Assembly: GCF_015352985.1 (NCBI RefSeq)
Contig: NZ_JACYXF010000012.1
Location: 62,001 to 126,000 of the forward strand
Origin: Noviherbaspirillum malthae
GTDB taxonomy: Bacteria > Pseudomonadota > Gammaproteobacteria > Burkholderiales > Burkholderiaceae_D
Direction of reading: 5' to 3'
Length of the DNA: 64,000 nucleotides
The position numbers and the translations under genes are program-made. Of this stretch, positions 1-8,467 are shown in pieces (within the stretch, counting starts at the first letter, position 1; the number at the start of each line of letters is the position of its first letter). The notes below the pieces were generated by a model, which was given only the letters and a program-made list of their open reading frames with translations, ran no database searches and was not told the DNA's origin.

Positions 1-209
1 GGCAGCAGGTAGACGCGGTATTCGATATAGGTGTCGTAGGGCGGAATGATCGCGACGCCGAACACGTTCTGGAAGCCGGCGGCAAACACCACCAGCCAGA
101 GCGCCGGCCGCACCATCGACGATACCAGGCGGCCCGGCTGGCGCAGGAACTTGTGCACCTCGCGGCCGGCAATGGCGCGCAGCGCAAGCAGTGCATGACC
201 GGTTCTCAT
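1..209 (-). CDS. ABC-2 type transporter permease of the PQQ-associated ABC system (partial)
   Basis: Only the first 69 or so codons are present; the gene continues past the left edge. The visible protein starts MRTGHALLALRAIAGREV and has a short cytoplasmic N-terminus rich in basic residues (HKFLRQPGR), then a first hydrophobic segment (ALWLVVFAAGF), the usual layout of ABC-2 type permeases. Its ATG overlaps the stop of the upstream substrate-binding protein gene in an ATGA junction, so the two are translationally coupled. With the ATPase at 2519-3280 it would form the membrane channel of an ABC system found beside PQQ-dependent alcohol dehydrogenases. The transported substrate is not known; assignment rests on context and the N-terminal pattern. 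Confidence 0.7.
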   Translation of the reverse strand, partial: MRTGHALLALRAIAGREVHKFLRQPGRLVSSMVRPALWLVVFAAGFQNVFGVAIIPPYDTYIEYRVYLL

Positions 210-1447
210 TTTTTCGCTCCCGTTTGGGTCTGTCCGGTCGCGCCGGGTGCATCCCCCAGCCTGCAGGACGATTCCTTTTCATCGGCGCCCAGCGTGTCCA
301 GGTTGTTCTTCGGATGCAGGAATCCGTCGAAAGGTGCAATCCCCGCAATGCCCCCGCCGATGCCTCCATGCGCCAGAAACACCGGCTGCCGCAATTGCTG
401 GTCCCAGGGCCGGAACGACAGCCGTGCGCCCTTGAAGCCGTCCAGCACCAGTTCCTGGCTGCGCAGTGCGGCACGATGCCGGCTTGCGTCCGGCAGCTTG
501 AGCGCTACTTCAATGATGGCCTTGGTTGCCATCCATGCCGCCCAATCCTCGGCTGCCATGACCCGGTTCTCCGCCTTCCTGAAGCGCCGGTTCAGCTGCG
601 GCGCGCCGTTGCGCTCCCAGGAGGAATGCCAGCCTTCAGCCACCAGGCCGGCGCTCCCGACGACCGGACGCGGCAGCACGGTACGGTAAGGCACGTCGCG
701 CGCGAACTCGCCGTCGCTGTCGACTACCCACACTACATCGCTGTCGATGCCGGCGGTGAGCAATGCGACGTTTGCCATGTCGCGCTCACGCGGATCATTG
801 GACAGCTTGAAGCTCTTGCTCGCCACCGGCTTGAGTCCGTAGCGCTTGATCGCCCCCTGCGCCGCCGCCAGCATGACCTGGTCGGCCGGCGAGGTGCCGG
901 CAAGGAGCAGAACCTTGCTCCATTTGCGCGTGACAAGAAACTGTGCGATCGCATCCGCGCGCATGGATTCGTCGGGCAAGGTATGGAACAGCTGGGCGTG
1001 GCATGCCGCTCTTCGCAAGGCGGGATCGGAGGCGGAGACATTGAACAGCAGCGCGGAGCCAGGCTGCGCCGCCTTGCTCAACTGCTCCACGGCGGAGCCG
1101 GGCAGATCGAGCAGGAAATGCATGACCCCTTTCTTCGCGAGCGCCTCGATCTTCGCATGCGCGTCTTCGATATTGTCGGCCGCCACGTCGATCAGGCTGA
1201 CCTTCAGGTCCGCCTGCGCCAGGCTGAACTCGGATTCGGCGATGGCCAGCGCGGCGCCCGCCTTCGGCCGGCCCAGCGGCTGGCCGGGATAATTCTTTTC
1301 CAGCCGCGTGCGGTCATAGCGCGAATCGGCCGGATCGAACACTACGCCGATCTGCAGCTCCCGCGCCGGCAGGGCCATGCTGATGCAGGCCAGCGTGCCG
1401 GCCAGAGCCATTCCGCGCAGACGACGCTGAAAGAGATCTTCAGTCAT
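206..1447 (-). CDS. Periplasmic substrate-binding protein of the PQQ-associated ABC system
   Basis: A 413-residue exported protein of the branched-chain amino-acid-binding (LIVBP-like) fold, matching the family found beside PQQ alcohol dehydrogenases (TIGR03863 type). The first 28 or so residues look like a signal peptide (MALAGTLACISMALPA). The mature part begins LQIGVVFDPADSRYDRTR, typical of the first strand of such receptors. The start at 1447 was chosen because it precedes the signal peptide and overlaps the upstream beta-propeller gene by 8 bp (ATGACTGA); an upstream Met in the same frame lies inside that gene. It should deliver an unknown ligand to the permease. The ligand could be an alcohol-oxidation intermediate or cofactor-related, but the sequence does not say. 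Confidence 0.8.
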   Translation of the reverse strand: MTEDLFQRRLRGMALAGTLACISMALPARELQIGVVFDPADSRYDRTRLEKNYPGQPLGRPKAGAALAIAESEFSLAQADLKVSLIDVAADNIEDAHAKIEALAKKGVMHFLLDLPGSAVEQLSKAAQPGSALLFNVSASDPALRRAACHAQLFHTLPDESMRADAIAQFLVTRKWSKVLLLAGTSPADQVMLAAAQGAIKRYGLKPVASKSFKLSNDPRERDMANVALLTAGIDSDVVWVVDSDGEFARDVPYRTVLPRPVVGSAGLVAEGWHSSWERNGAPQLNRRFRKAENRVMAAEDWAAWMATKAIIEVALKLPDASRHRAALRSQELVLDGFKGARLSFRPWDQQLRQPVFLAHGGIGGGIAGIAPFDGFLHPKNNLDTLGADEKESSCRLGDAPGATGQTQTGAKK

Positions 1448-2456
1448 CGATCGCCACGCTATGCGGCACCCGCCCGACCTTGACGGACTTGATCGCTCGG
1501 CCGGCCGCGACATCGACGACGGACACATCGTCCGACAGGCCATTGGCAACGTACAGCAATTTGTTGTCCCGCGTCAGTGCGACGCCCCAGGCGCGCTTGC
1601 CCACCAGCACCATGTTCCTGACCGACTTGCTTTCCACGTCGACGAACGCCACATGATTGGCGCGGCCCAGCGTGACGAACGCCGTCTTGCCGTCGCCCGA
1701 CATGACCATGCCGACCGGCGTGACCTGATCGGAACGAATGCCCTTGGGTTCGAAATTGATGGTATGGCTGACTGTATAGTCTGACGTGCGGATCACGCTG
1801 ACCGAGGAACCGAGTTCATTCGTCACCCACAGTTCCTTTCCATCCGGTGTAAGCGCAAACCGTCGCGGGCGCTTGCCCACCGCGACGTTCTTGACCACCT
1901 TGCCGCTGCCCAGGTCAATCACATGGACCAGACTGGCGACCTCGGAGGTAACGTACAGGTTTTTTCCATCGGGAGCGATCAGCACGCCTTCCGGCTCCTG
2001 TCCGACCTTGATCTGGCCGGTTGTTTTCTTGGTGGCGAGGTCGACGGCCACCACGGCAGCTTCGTCTTCGTTCGAAAAATACAGTGTCTTGCCGTCATGG
2101 GACAGATCGAAAATCTCGGCCCCCTCTTCCAGTGCGATTTTATCAACGACTTTTCTGGCGGCGACGTCGACCACCACGGCGGCACCGTCATCCCCGCAGG
2201 CGGCGATGAGCCGCTTGCGGTCGGGTGTGAACTGCATGTGGCGCGGGCGCTTGCATGTCTTGATGAGACCGATCTGCTGCTGCGTCTTGCCGTCCAGCAC
2301 GGTGATCGTGTTGTCCTTTTCGCTGGACACAAAGACGGCGCCGGTCGCCGACCATTCCGGCACATGCGGCGCGAGCAGGAGGAGACCGGCGAGGGCGCCG
2401 GCAGGAATGGCGGCCATTGCAGTCAGATGCCGATATTTCCTCGTCTTCTTATCCAT
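1440..2456 (-). CDS. YVTN-type beta-propeller protein, PQQ-catabolism associated
   Basis: A 338-residue exported protein with an N-terminal hydrophobic segment (GALAGLLLLAPHVP) followed by about seven 40-residue repeats of the form 'VxVxDxxxxKVVxxI..G..P..xxxxPDGKxLYVT', diagnostic of a 7-bladed YVTN propeller. It matches the family encoded with PQQ-dependent dehydrogenases and their ABC system (TIGR03866 type). The start at 2456 has a strong AAAGGAG ribosome site 8 bases upstream; 81 further in-frame codons upstream overlap the ATPase gene and are not protein-like. It lies between the ATPase and receptor genes in one operon. A periplasmic scaffold or binding role is likely, but its partner is not known. 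Confidence 0.85.
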   Translation of the reverse strand: MDKKTRKYRHLTAMAAIPAGALAGLLLLAPHVPEWSATGAVFVSSEKDNTITVLDGKTQQQIGLIKTCKRPRHMQFTPDRKRLIAACGDDGAAVVVDVAARKVVDKIALEEGAEIFDLSHDGKTLYFSNEDEAAVVAVDLATKKTTGQIKVGQEPEGVLIAPDGKNLYVTSEVASLVHVIDLGSGKVVKNVAVGKRPRRFALTPDGKELWVTNELGSSVSVIRTSDYTVSHTINFEPKGIRSDQVTPVGMVMSGDGKTAFVTLGRANHVAFVDVESKSVRNMVLVGKRAWGVALTRDNKLLYVANGLSDDVSVVDVAAGRAIKSVKVGRVPHSVAIDD

Positions 2457-2518
2457 CTTTTCGTCTCCTTTGCACAGCGCCCGAACTTCCCGGCACCGGC
2501 ATTCTGCAATCGGCGATG

Positions 2519-3280
2519 TCAGCGCGTCAGATGAAGGAAGGCATCGGTCACGGAGCCGTGCCCGTGACCGGCCTTCAGTTCCATGACCGTGCCATCGAAT
2601 TTCACCTGCCCCTTCGCCAGCACCACGATGCGGTCGGCGGCCTCGGCTTCGTCGACCAGGTGCGTCGCCCACAGCACGCCAAGGCGCTGTTCCCGGCACA
2701 AAGCCTTGACATCCGCAATGATCTGAATGCGCGATGCCGGATCGATACCGACCGTAGCTTCATCCATCAGCAGAAGACGCGGACCGGATAGCAGGGCACG
2801 GGCCAGTTCAACCCTGCGGCGATTTCCTCCCGATAAGGTGCGTACCGGATCGTCGGCGCGATCCGCGAGGCCGAAACGCGCCAGCCAGTGCACGATACGA
2901 CGGCGAGCTTCGGCGCGAGGAATACCGTGGAGATCGGACTGGAACTGCAGATTTGCCCTGACGGACAGATCAAGGTCAATGGCCGGCTGCTGAAACACGA
3001 TGCCGAGCTTGGCCAGTGCGGGCAAGGGAGCAGTCGCTATCTCGGCGCCGAAAATCGCTGCACTGCCGGCGTCGGCCGTAAACAGGCCGGAAAGCATCTG
3101 GAACAAGGTGGTCTTGCCGGCGCCGTTGGGCCCAAGCAAGACCACAAACTCGGTTTCGGCAACGGTCAGGCTGATGTTGTCGACCGCCTTCCGGCTGCCG
3201 AACGATTTGCTCAGCCCGCGCACATCAAGCGGAAGCAGCAACGAGCGGGCCTTGCTGTGTTCGCTTCCGATTTCCGTCAT
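2519..3280 (-). CDS. ABC transporter ATP-binding protein, PQQ-associated system
   Basis: A 253-residue ABC ATPase. Walker A is GPNGAGKTT, the signature is LSGGNRRRVELARALL, Walker B is LLLMDEA, and the switch His lies in ATHLVDEAEAADR. It is of the drug/Nod export-like ATPase type and fits the ATPase found in PQQ alcohol dehydrogenase loci (TIGR03864 type). It is first in the order ATPase, beta-propeller, receptor, permease. An ABC-2 permease together with a binding protein is unusual, because ABC-2 systems normally export. No strong ribosome site precedes the chosen ATG; this is the first Met of the frame and keeps the whole domain. Confidence 0.85.
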   Translation of the reverse strand: MTEIGSEHSKARSLLLPLDVRGLSKSFGSRKAVDNISLTVAETEFVVLLGPNGAGKTTLFQMLSGLFTADAGSAAIFGAEIATAPLPALAKLGIVFQQPAIDLDLSVRANLQFQSDLHGIPRAEARRRIVHWLARFGLADRADDPVRTLSGGNRRRVELARALLSGPRLLLMDEATVGIDPASRIQIIADVKALCREQRLGVLWATHLVDEAEAADRIVVLAKGQVKFDGTVMELKAGHGHGSVTDAFLHLTR

Positions 3281-3426
3281 TACAGGGATGGCATTGGCGG
3301 CGGGCAGGATGGCTGAACTCCTTCGAAAGAACGGGATGAACCCGAAAGCAGCATGTGCAGCAGCGTGCGCAAAGGCATGGCCGGCATCCGGGCGAACCCT
3401 GGCGCGGCCATGTCAGTCTGCTGCGC

Positions 3427-4035
3427 TCATGCAGCTGCCGGTATGCCCGGCATCGTAATGAAGCCGGGAATGCGCTTCATGTTGTTGATCCATTTCAGGA
3501 TATTCGGATACGGCGCAAGATCAATACCGCCTTCGCCTGCCATCGCGGTGTATGGGAAGCAGGCAATGTCGGCAATGGTCGGACGGCCCAGCTCGAGGAA
3601 GTCGCGGGTCGCCAGATGGTCGTCCATGATCTTGAAGACACGCTTGGCCCCGGTCTGGAGCTTTTCCAGATCCAGCGGATAATTCAGGATCTTGACGAGC
3701 CGTGCTCCGGCGGAATTCATGATTTCGCCGCCGCCGGTCGACAGCCATTGCTGGATCTGTCCCATCGACCTGGCATCGTCTGGATACCACTGATTGCTCT
3801 TGTCATACTTCTTCGCAAGATAAACCAGGATCGCCTGGGCATCGCGCAGGCGCAGATCGCCGTCATCGAGAATCGGGATTTCCCCGAATGCATTGAGCGC
3901 CGTGTATTTATCCGTCTTGTGTTCCTTGTTGACGAAGTCGACCGTCACCGTTTCGTATTGCAAGTCGAGGATATTCATCATCATCCGGATCTTGTAGCAG
4001 CTTCCGGACAATTCGAAGTCATATAGCTTGATCAT
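3427..4035 (-). CDS. Glutathione S-transferase family protein
   Basis: A 202-residue GST. The N-terminal thioredoxin-like domain (about 1-78) starts IKLYDFELSGSCYKIRM and contains the cis-Pro region GEIPIL and the glutathione-binding DAQAILVYLA. The C-terminal helical domain contains RPTIADIACFPY, the conserved N-capping region of GSTs. A good ribosome site (AAGGAGGCAAC) precedes the ATG. It lies 93 bp downstream of the glutathione-dependent formaldehyde dehydrogenase on the same strand, so it may act on glutathione adducts formed during C1 or alcohol oxidation. That role is inferred from position only. Confidence 0.85.
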   Translation of the reverse strand: MIKLYDFELSGSCYKIRMMMNILDLQYETVTVDFVNKEHKTDKYTALNAFGEIPILDDGDLRLRDAQAILVYLAKKYDKSNQWYPDDARSMGQIQQWLSTGGGEIMNSAGARLVKILNYPLDLEKLQTGAKRVFKIMDDHLATRDFLELGRPTIADIACFPYTAMAGEGGIDLAPYPNILKWINNMKRIPGFITMPGIPAAA

Positions 4036-4128
4036 GTTGCCTCCTTCGTTGGGTTTCCTTAAACAACAGCACAGCGGCTACAACAGATGAATGGCGCGCC
4101 CTGTCGGCTCGACCGGCTTCGGCCTGCG

Positions 4129-5238
4129 TCAGAACGTCACCACGGAACGAATCGATTTTCCTTCGTGCATCAGATCGAATGCCTCATTGATTTTTTCCAG
4201 CGGCATGACATGCGTGATCAGATCATCGATGTTGATCTTGCCGTCCATATACCAGTCGACGATCCTCGGCACATCGGTGCGTCCGCGCGCACCTCCGAAC
4301 GCAGTGCCCTTCCATACCCGGCCGGTGACCAGCTGGAATGGCCTGGTCGAGATTTCCTGCCCCGAGCCGGCAACGCCGATGATCGTGCTCACCCCCCAGC
4401 CCTTGTGGCAGCATTCGAGCGCCTGCCGCATCAGATTGACATTGCCGACGCATTCGAAGCTGTAGTCAGCGCCGCCCTTGGTCAGGCTCACCAGGTGCGG
4501 GACGATGTCGCCTTCGACTTCCTTGGGATTGACGAAATGGGTCATGCCGAACTTCTCCGCCAATTCCTTGCGGCCGGGGTTGATATCGACACCCACGATC
4601 ATGTCGGCGCCGGCCAGGCGCGCTCCCTGGATCACGTTCAGCCCGATTCCTCCAAGGCCGAAGACCACGACCTTTGCCCCCTCTTCCACCTTTGCCGTGA
4701 ACAGCACGGCCCCGATTCCCGTCGTCACGCCGCAGCCGATATAGCAGACCTTGTCGAAGGGAGCATCCTCCCGGATCTTGGCCAGTGCGATCTCCGGCAC
4801 CACGGTGTAATTGGCGAATGTGGAGGTGCCCATGTAATGAAACAGATCCTTGCCGTTCAGGCTGAACCGGCTTGATCCGTCCGGCATCTTTCCCTGCCCT
4901 TGCGTGGCCCGGATTGCCTGGCAGAGATTGGTCTTGCGCGACAGGCAATATTCGCACTGGCGGCATTCCGGCGTATACAGCGGAATGACATGATCTCCGG
5001 GCTTGAGGCTGTTGACGCCGGCACCGACTTCGACGACGATGCCGGCCCCCTCGTGCCCCAGAATGGTAGGGAACAGCCCTTCGGGGTCTTCGCCGGACAA
5101 GGTGAAGGCGTCGGTATGACAGATGCCGGTCGCCTTGATTTCGACCAGCACTTCGCCGGACCTTGGGCCCTGCAGCTGTACGGTCTCGATTGTCAGTGGC
5201 TTTCCTGCCTTGTGTGCTACTGCCGCGCGTACGTCCAT
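4129..5238 (-). CDS. frmA: S-(hydroxymethyl)glutathione dehydrogenase / class III alcohol dehydrogenase
   Basis: A 369-residue zinc alcohol dehydrogenase of class III, the usual length for the family. It oxidises S-hydroxymethylglutathione (from formaldehyde plus glutathione) to S-formylglutathione with NAD+. Visible features are the catalytic zinc region [24 protein letters not shown], the structural zinc cysteines in [17 protein letters not shown], and the Rossmann motif [13 protein letters not shown]. The start at 5238 has AAGGAGCAGGAC just upstream; the 21 codons above it are not conserved-looking. It lies beside the PQQ dehydrogenase genes and so would remove formaldehyde made by XoxF. 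No S-formylglutathione hydrolase gene is seen in the window. Confidence 0.95.
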   Translation of the reverse strand: MDVRAAVAHKAGKPLTIETVQLQGPRSGEVLVEIKATGICHTDAFTLSGEDPEGLFPTILGHEGAGIVVEVGAGVNSLKPGDHVIPLYTPECRQCEYCLSRKTNLCQAIRATQGQGKMPDGSSRFSLNGKDLFHYMGTSTFANYTVVPEIALAKIREDAPFDKVCYIGCGVTTGIGAVLFTAKVEEGAKVVVFGLGGIGLNVIQGARLAGADMIVGVDINPGRKELAEKFGMTHFVNPKEVEGDIVPHLVSLTKGGADYSFECVGNVNLMRQALECCHKGWGVSTIIGVAGSGQEISTRPFQLVTGRVWKGTAFGGARGRTDVPRIVDWYMDGKINIDDLITHVMPLEKINEAFDLMHEGKSIRSVVTF

Positions 5239-5716
5239 GTCCTGCTCCTTGATAAGTAAGCGACGATGTGTCTGCGCATGTTTGCCGGAAGCAAGCAGCA
5301 AAGGCGGCTCAACGGCCGCTCAATGACCACTCAAGGCCGCTCTCCCGGGCCGGACATGCCGAAGGCAACCCGCCGGATTCATTCTCTCCATCCATGCTTC
5401 GATGTTCGGATTCGTAACAGTCCTCATGGTCAGTGTTCAGCGCACTGCACAGTTGCAGCGGCACTCTGCGGTGCTCGCTTGCGGATTTATCCATGCTGCA
5501 GAATGGGTTCCCTTTCTGACAGAAGCGCGTACCATACAAGATGCAAAGGCAGCAATTTCCGACTATTCTTATAAAGAGACCAAGAGCAAAAAGCAGACCA
5601 TTGGAATCAAGGCTCACCGCTGTTCCATGACGAAGAAAATTCAAGTGGAGTAAGAAAGCAGGCCATCTTGAAGAGACATCAAGAAGTTCTGGATGGCATG
5701 CGCACAGGAGACACCC
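5239..5716. promoter_or_regulatory. 478-bp divergent intergenic region, frmA / AcoR-like activator
   Basis: No protein-like reading frame is evident. The stretch near 5500-5650 is visibly richer in A and T than its surroundings and lies upstream of the activator gene, so promoters for both divergent genes probably lie here. A search by eye for a TGGCAC-N5-TTGC sigma-54 promoter reading toward frmA found no acceptable match. The activator start has CAGGAGACACCC immediately upstream at about 5705-5716. Confidence 0.5.
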
Positions 5717-7693
5717 ATGTCCGGGATTGATGTTAATCATGTCCGGCGCGTACACTCGGCAGTCCGGGATGAAACGCGTTGCAATGGCGGCACCAACGTC
5801 AAGAGCGAGATTACGGAATCATGGATCCGATGTTTCAGGCAATACCATCTCGACCCCGAACACAGCCACGAAATTGTCGTTATCCCGCGCCCGGAACTGC
5901 AGGAGCGCCAGGAGAAGATATCGGATGTGCTTGAAGTCGCCAGCATCGAGATGGCGAACCTGTATCAGCAGTTGTCCGGCTCCGGCTATGCAATCATGCT
6001 GACGGACCGCGAAGGTGTCGTGCTGAACTACTTCGGCGACCCGAGCTTTACGCATGCCGCATCGAAATCGGGGCTGATGCAGGGCGCGCTCTGGAGCGAA
6101 GCCGCCCAAGGCACCAACGGGATGGGAACATGCCTCTACGAAAAGCGCCCGCTGATCATCCACAAGGACGAGCACTACCTGTCGAAGAATACCGGCATCA
6201 CCTGCGCGGCGGCGCCGATCTATAACCATCGGGGAGACATCGTGGCTGCCCTCGATGCTTCCGGCGAATCGCGGCTCGCCCAGCAGCATACCCTCGTGCT
6301 GGTCAACATGTCGGTACACATGATCGAGAACCGGGTATTCCAGCGCCAGTTCCACAATGACTACATCGTGCATTTCCACGGCCGACCGGAGTTCGTCGGC
6401 ACGCTCAATGAAGGCCTGATTGCGTTCAGCCCCGACGGCATGGTGCTTGGGGCTACGCGGACCGCATTGTTCCAGCTCGATATCGCGGCACCCGCCGACA
6501 TAGAAGGCTTGCAGATCGGGCAACTGTTCAATGCCTCGTTGCCCGTGCTGGTGGCAAACAGCCTGAGCAAGGGACTGCGCCCCATTCCCATCTTCGATGT
6601 GCGGCGAGGCGGCCGTTTCTATGCCGTTGCCTATCCGCCGGAACCGGCTACGCGCGCCGTACGCCAGGTGAGCGCATCGCGCGGCAGGCACAAGCCCGAC
6701 ATCAGGATGCCCGAGGCCGACCGCACGCCACTGGACGGCCTGCATTTCGGCGATGCCGCGATGGAAGCCAATATCAGGTCCGCAAAGCGTGTCCTTGAAC
6801 GCGATGTCGCGGTTCTGCTCTACGGCGAAACCGGCTCCGGCAAGGAGTGGTTCGCCAAAGCCATGCATCAGTCCGGCGGCAGGTCCGGCAAGCCGTTCGT
6901 TGCGATCAACTGTGCATCCATACCCGAGTCCCTGATCGAGAGCGAACTGTTCGGCTACAAATCCGGCGCCTTTACCGGGGCCAGCCGGGAGGGCCAGCGC
7001 GGCAAGCTGTTCCAGGCCAACGGGGGAACGCTTTTCCTGGATGAAATAGGAGACATGCCTATCCTGCTGCAGGCGCGCCTGCTGCGCGTGCTGGAGGAGC
7101 GCGAAGTTCTTCCGCTGGGCAGTGAAACGCCGGTCAAGGTCGATATTTTCGTGATCAGTGCAACGCACTGCGACCTGATGCAAAAAATCGAAGCCAAGGA
7201 ATTCCGCGAGGATCTCTATTACCGGCTGCACGGCTTGACCATCACGCTTCCGCCCCTGCGCGAGCGGGGCGACAAGCGTGCGCTGATCATGCATGTCCTG
7301 GAGAGGGAGGGTGACGGCGACTTCGGCATGGACGAGCAATTGCTCGATGCACTGATGCATTACGATTGGCCAGGCAACCTGCGCGAGCTTCGCAACACCT
7401 TGCGCACCATGATCGCGCTGTCAGGCTCCAGTACGCTGACGATCAGCGACTTGCCGAGGGACTTCCCCGGAAGAAACATCGGATTGGCCGGAGAACACGG
7501 CGGAGCATCCGGAGAGCCGGGCAGCTTGAATCCGCTGGAAAACGCCGAGCGCGATGCCCTGCTCCAGGAACTGGCTCATCATCACTGGAATATTTCGAAC
7601 CTGGCGAAAGGCCTCAAGATGAGCCGCAACACCTTGTATCGCAAGCTGCAGCGTTTGAACATCAAGGATTCGGACAAGACGGCCAGGCATTAG
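5717..7693 (+). CDS. Sigma-54 dependent transcriptional activator, AcoR type
   Basis: A 658-residue enhancer-binding protein. The N-terminal sensor part (about 40-215) has the GAF-like pattern of AcoR proteins (GTNGMGTCLYEKRPLIIHKDEH). The AAA+ domain has Walker A GETGSGKE at residues 370-377, the sigma-54 contact loop GAFTGA at 417-422, and Walker B GGTLFLDEIGDM. A Fis-type helix-turn-helix ends the protein (LAKGLKMSRNTLYRKLQRL). The start at 5717 was preferred over an in-frame Met 24 bases upstream because of the CAGGAG site. It is divergent from frmA. A good -24/-12 promoter in front of xoxF (13566-13581) makes xoxF a likely target; the inducing molecule is not evident, and an alcohol or aldehyde is only a guess. 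Confidence 0.9.
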   Translation: MSGIDVNHVRRVHSAVRDETRCNGGTNVKSEITESWIRCFRQYHLDPEHSHEIVVIPRPELQERQEKISDVLEVASIEMANLYQQLSGSGYAIMLTDREGVVLNYFGDPSFTHAASKSGLMQGALWSEAAQGTNGMGTCLYEKRPLIIHKDEHYLSKNTGITCAAAPIYNHRGDIVAALDASGESRLAQQHTLVLVNMSVHMIENRVFQRQFHNDYIVHFHGRPEFVGTLNEGLIAFSPDGMVLGATRTALFQLDIAAPADIEGLQIGQLFNASLPVLVANSLSKGLRPIPIFDVRRGGRFYAVAYPPEPATRAVRQVSASRGRHKPDIRMPEADRTPLDGLHFGDAAMEANIRSAKRVLERDVAVLLYGETGSGKEWFAKAMHQSGGRSGKPFVAINCASIPESLIESELFGYKSGAFTGASREGQRGKLFQANGGTLFLDEIGDMPILLQARLLRVLEEREVLPLGSETPVKVDIFVISATHCDLMQKIEAKEFREDLYYRLHGLTITLPPLRERGDKRALIMHVLEREGDGDFGMDEQLLDALMHYDWPGNLRELRNTLRTMIALSGSSTLTISDLPRDFPGRNIGLAGEHGGASGEPGSLNPLENAERDALLQELAHHHWNISNLAKGLKMSRNTLYRKLQRLNIKDSDKTARH

Positions 7694-7732
7694 AGCGGGT
7701 TCAACGACGAAAGGACGAGATCGGATGACGCC

Positions 7733-7758
7733 TGCGATGCGTTGAAAGACGCATTGCA
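7733..7758. terminator. Hairpin between convergent genes
   Basis: A 10-bp stem with one G-U wobble (7733-7742 with 7749-7758) and a 6-base loop lies between the convergent activator gene and the HExxH protein gene. No T-run follows on either strand, so terminator function is only possible. Confidence 0.35.
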
Positions 7759-7786
7759 GCCCTGTCCTGACCGTCGCGCCGTTCAT

Positions 7787-8329
7787 CTACGGGGGTACTG
7801 CATTGCCGTCGCCATCCGGCTTTTTGGCGGGCGGGCACTTCATATGGCGCAACATGGTGCCTTCCCGCTGCCGCAGGCCCAGGGATTCCATGTAGCGGTT
7901 TTGCGTATCGAAGGCCTCGCGCTCGCTCTCGATCACGGCCTCGCAGCTCATGAAGCGCGTGCTGCCGTCCTTCTTGTACTGCAATACGTGCACCATTTCA
8001 TGAACAAGGAAGGAGTTGTCGCCAGGCTCGTCCATGTCCAGTGTATCCCGGATCACGATCCGGTAACGCTGGGTATCGAATGCCGCCATGACGGGGCCGC
8101 AGCGTGCCGGCTTGAATGGACACACCGTATTGAGAAACACTTCCGTGCTGACCACATCGATCGGCGGCAGATCGCTGGCCTCGATAGGCGGCAAGCCCGA
8201 AAACTGGATGGCTGCGGCCAGCAGGCGGCCGAGCAGCGGCAAGGGTAAAGGCATGAAACAGGAACCGTCGATACCGGATGGGGCTGGGCATGAGGGAGCC
8301 GATTGACTTGACACGTCAGGAGGCGTCAT
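7787..8329 (-). CDS. Putative HExxH metallopeptidase-like protein
   Basis: About 180 residues from the Met at 8329; the family is not one I can name with certainty. It contains HEMVHVLQYKK, a zinc-metallopeptidase HExxH motif, followed about 20 residues later by the Glu-rich ESEREAFDTQNRYM, which could supply a third ligand. A hydrophobic stretch (MPLPLPLLGRLLAAAIQFSG) near the N-terminus suggests export. It could itself be the true start, at about 8254. Four cysteines lie in the exported part. The gene is divergent from the ATP-grasp gene and convergent with the activator. Start uncertain; peptidase activity inferred from motif only. Confidence 0.6.
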   Translation of the reverse strand: MTPPDVSSQSAPSCPAPSGIDGSCFMPLPLPLLGRLLAAAIQFSGLPPIEASDLPPIDVVSTEVFLNTVCPFKPARCGPVMAAFDTQRYRIVIRDTLDMDEPGDNSFLVHEMVHVLQYKKDGSTRFMSCEAVIESEREAFDTQNRYMESLGLRQREGTMLRHMKCPPAKKPDGDGNAVPP

Positions 8330-8467
8330 GCCGTGCAGCTGCTTAGACACTCGCCGCGATTCTGTAGTTTTCACTATACCCTCGCCGATCATCGTTTTGT
8401 AACGCGACGGCTTGACGATGGCATATTAGTTGCGTACATCGCAATACTTCCCTATGCGACGGCAGCC

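Noticed and set aside
3376-3391. Possible sigma-54 promoter toward the PQQ-associated ABC genes (minus strand CGGCCATGCCTTTGCG)
   Set aside because: Spacing and TTTGC are right, but the -24 part CGGCCA departs too far from TGGCAC to call.
5819-7360. 513-codon open frame on the minus strand
   Set aside because: Lies fully inside the sigma-54 activator gene on the other strand; no recognisable motifs.
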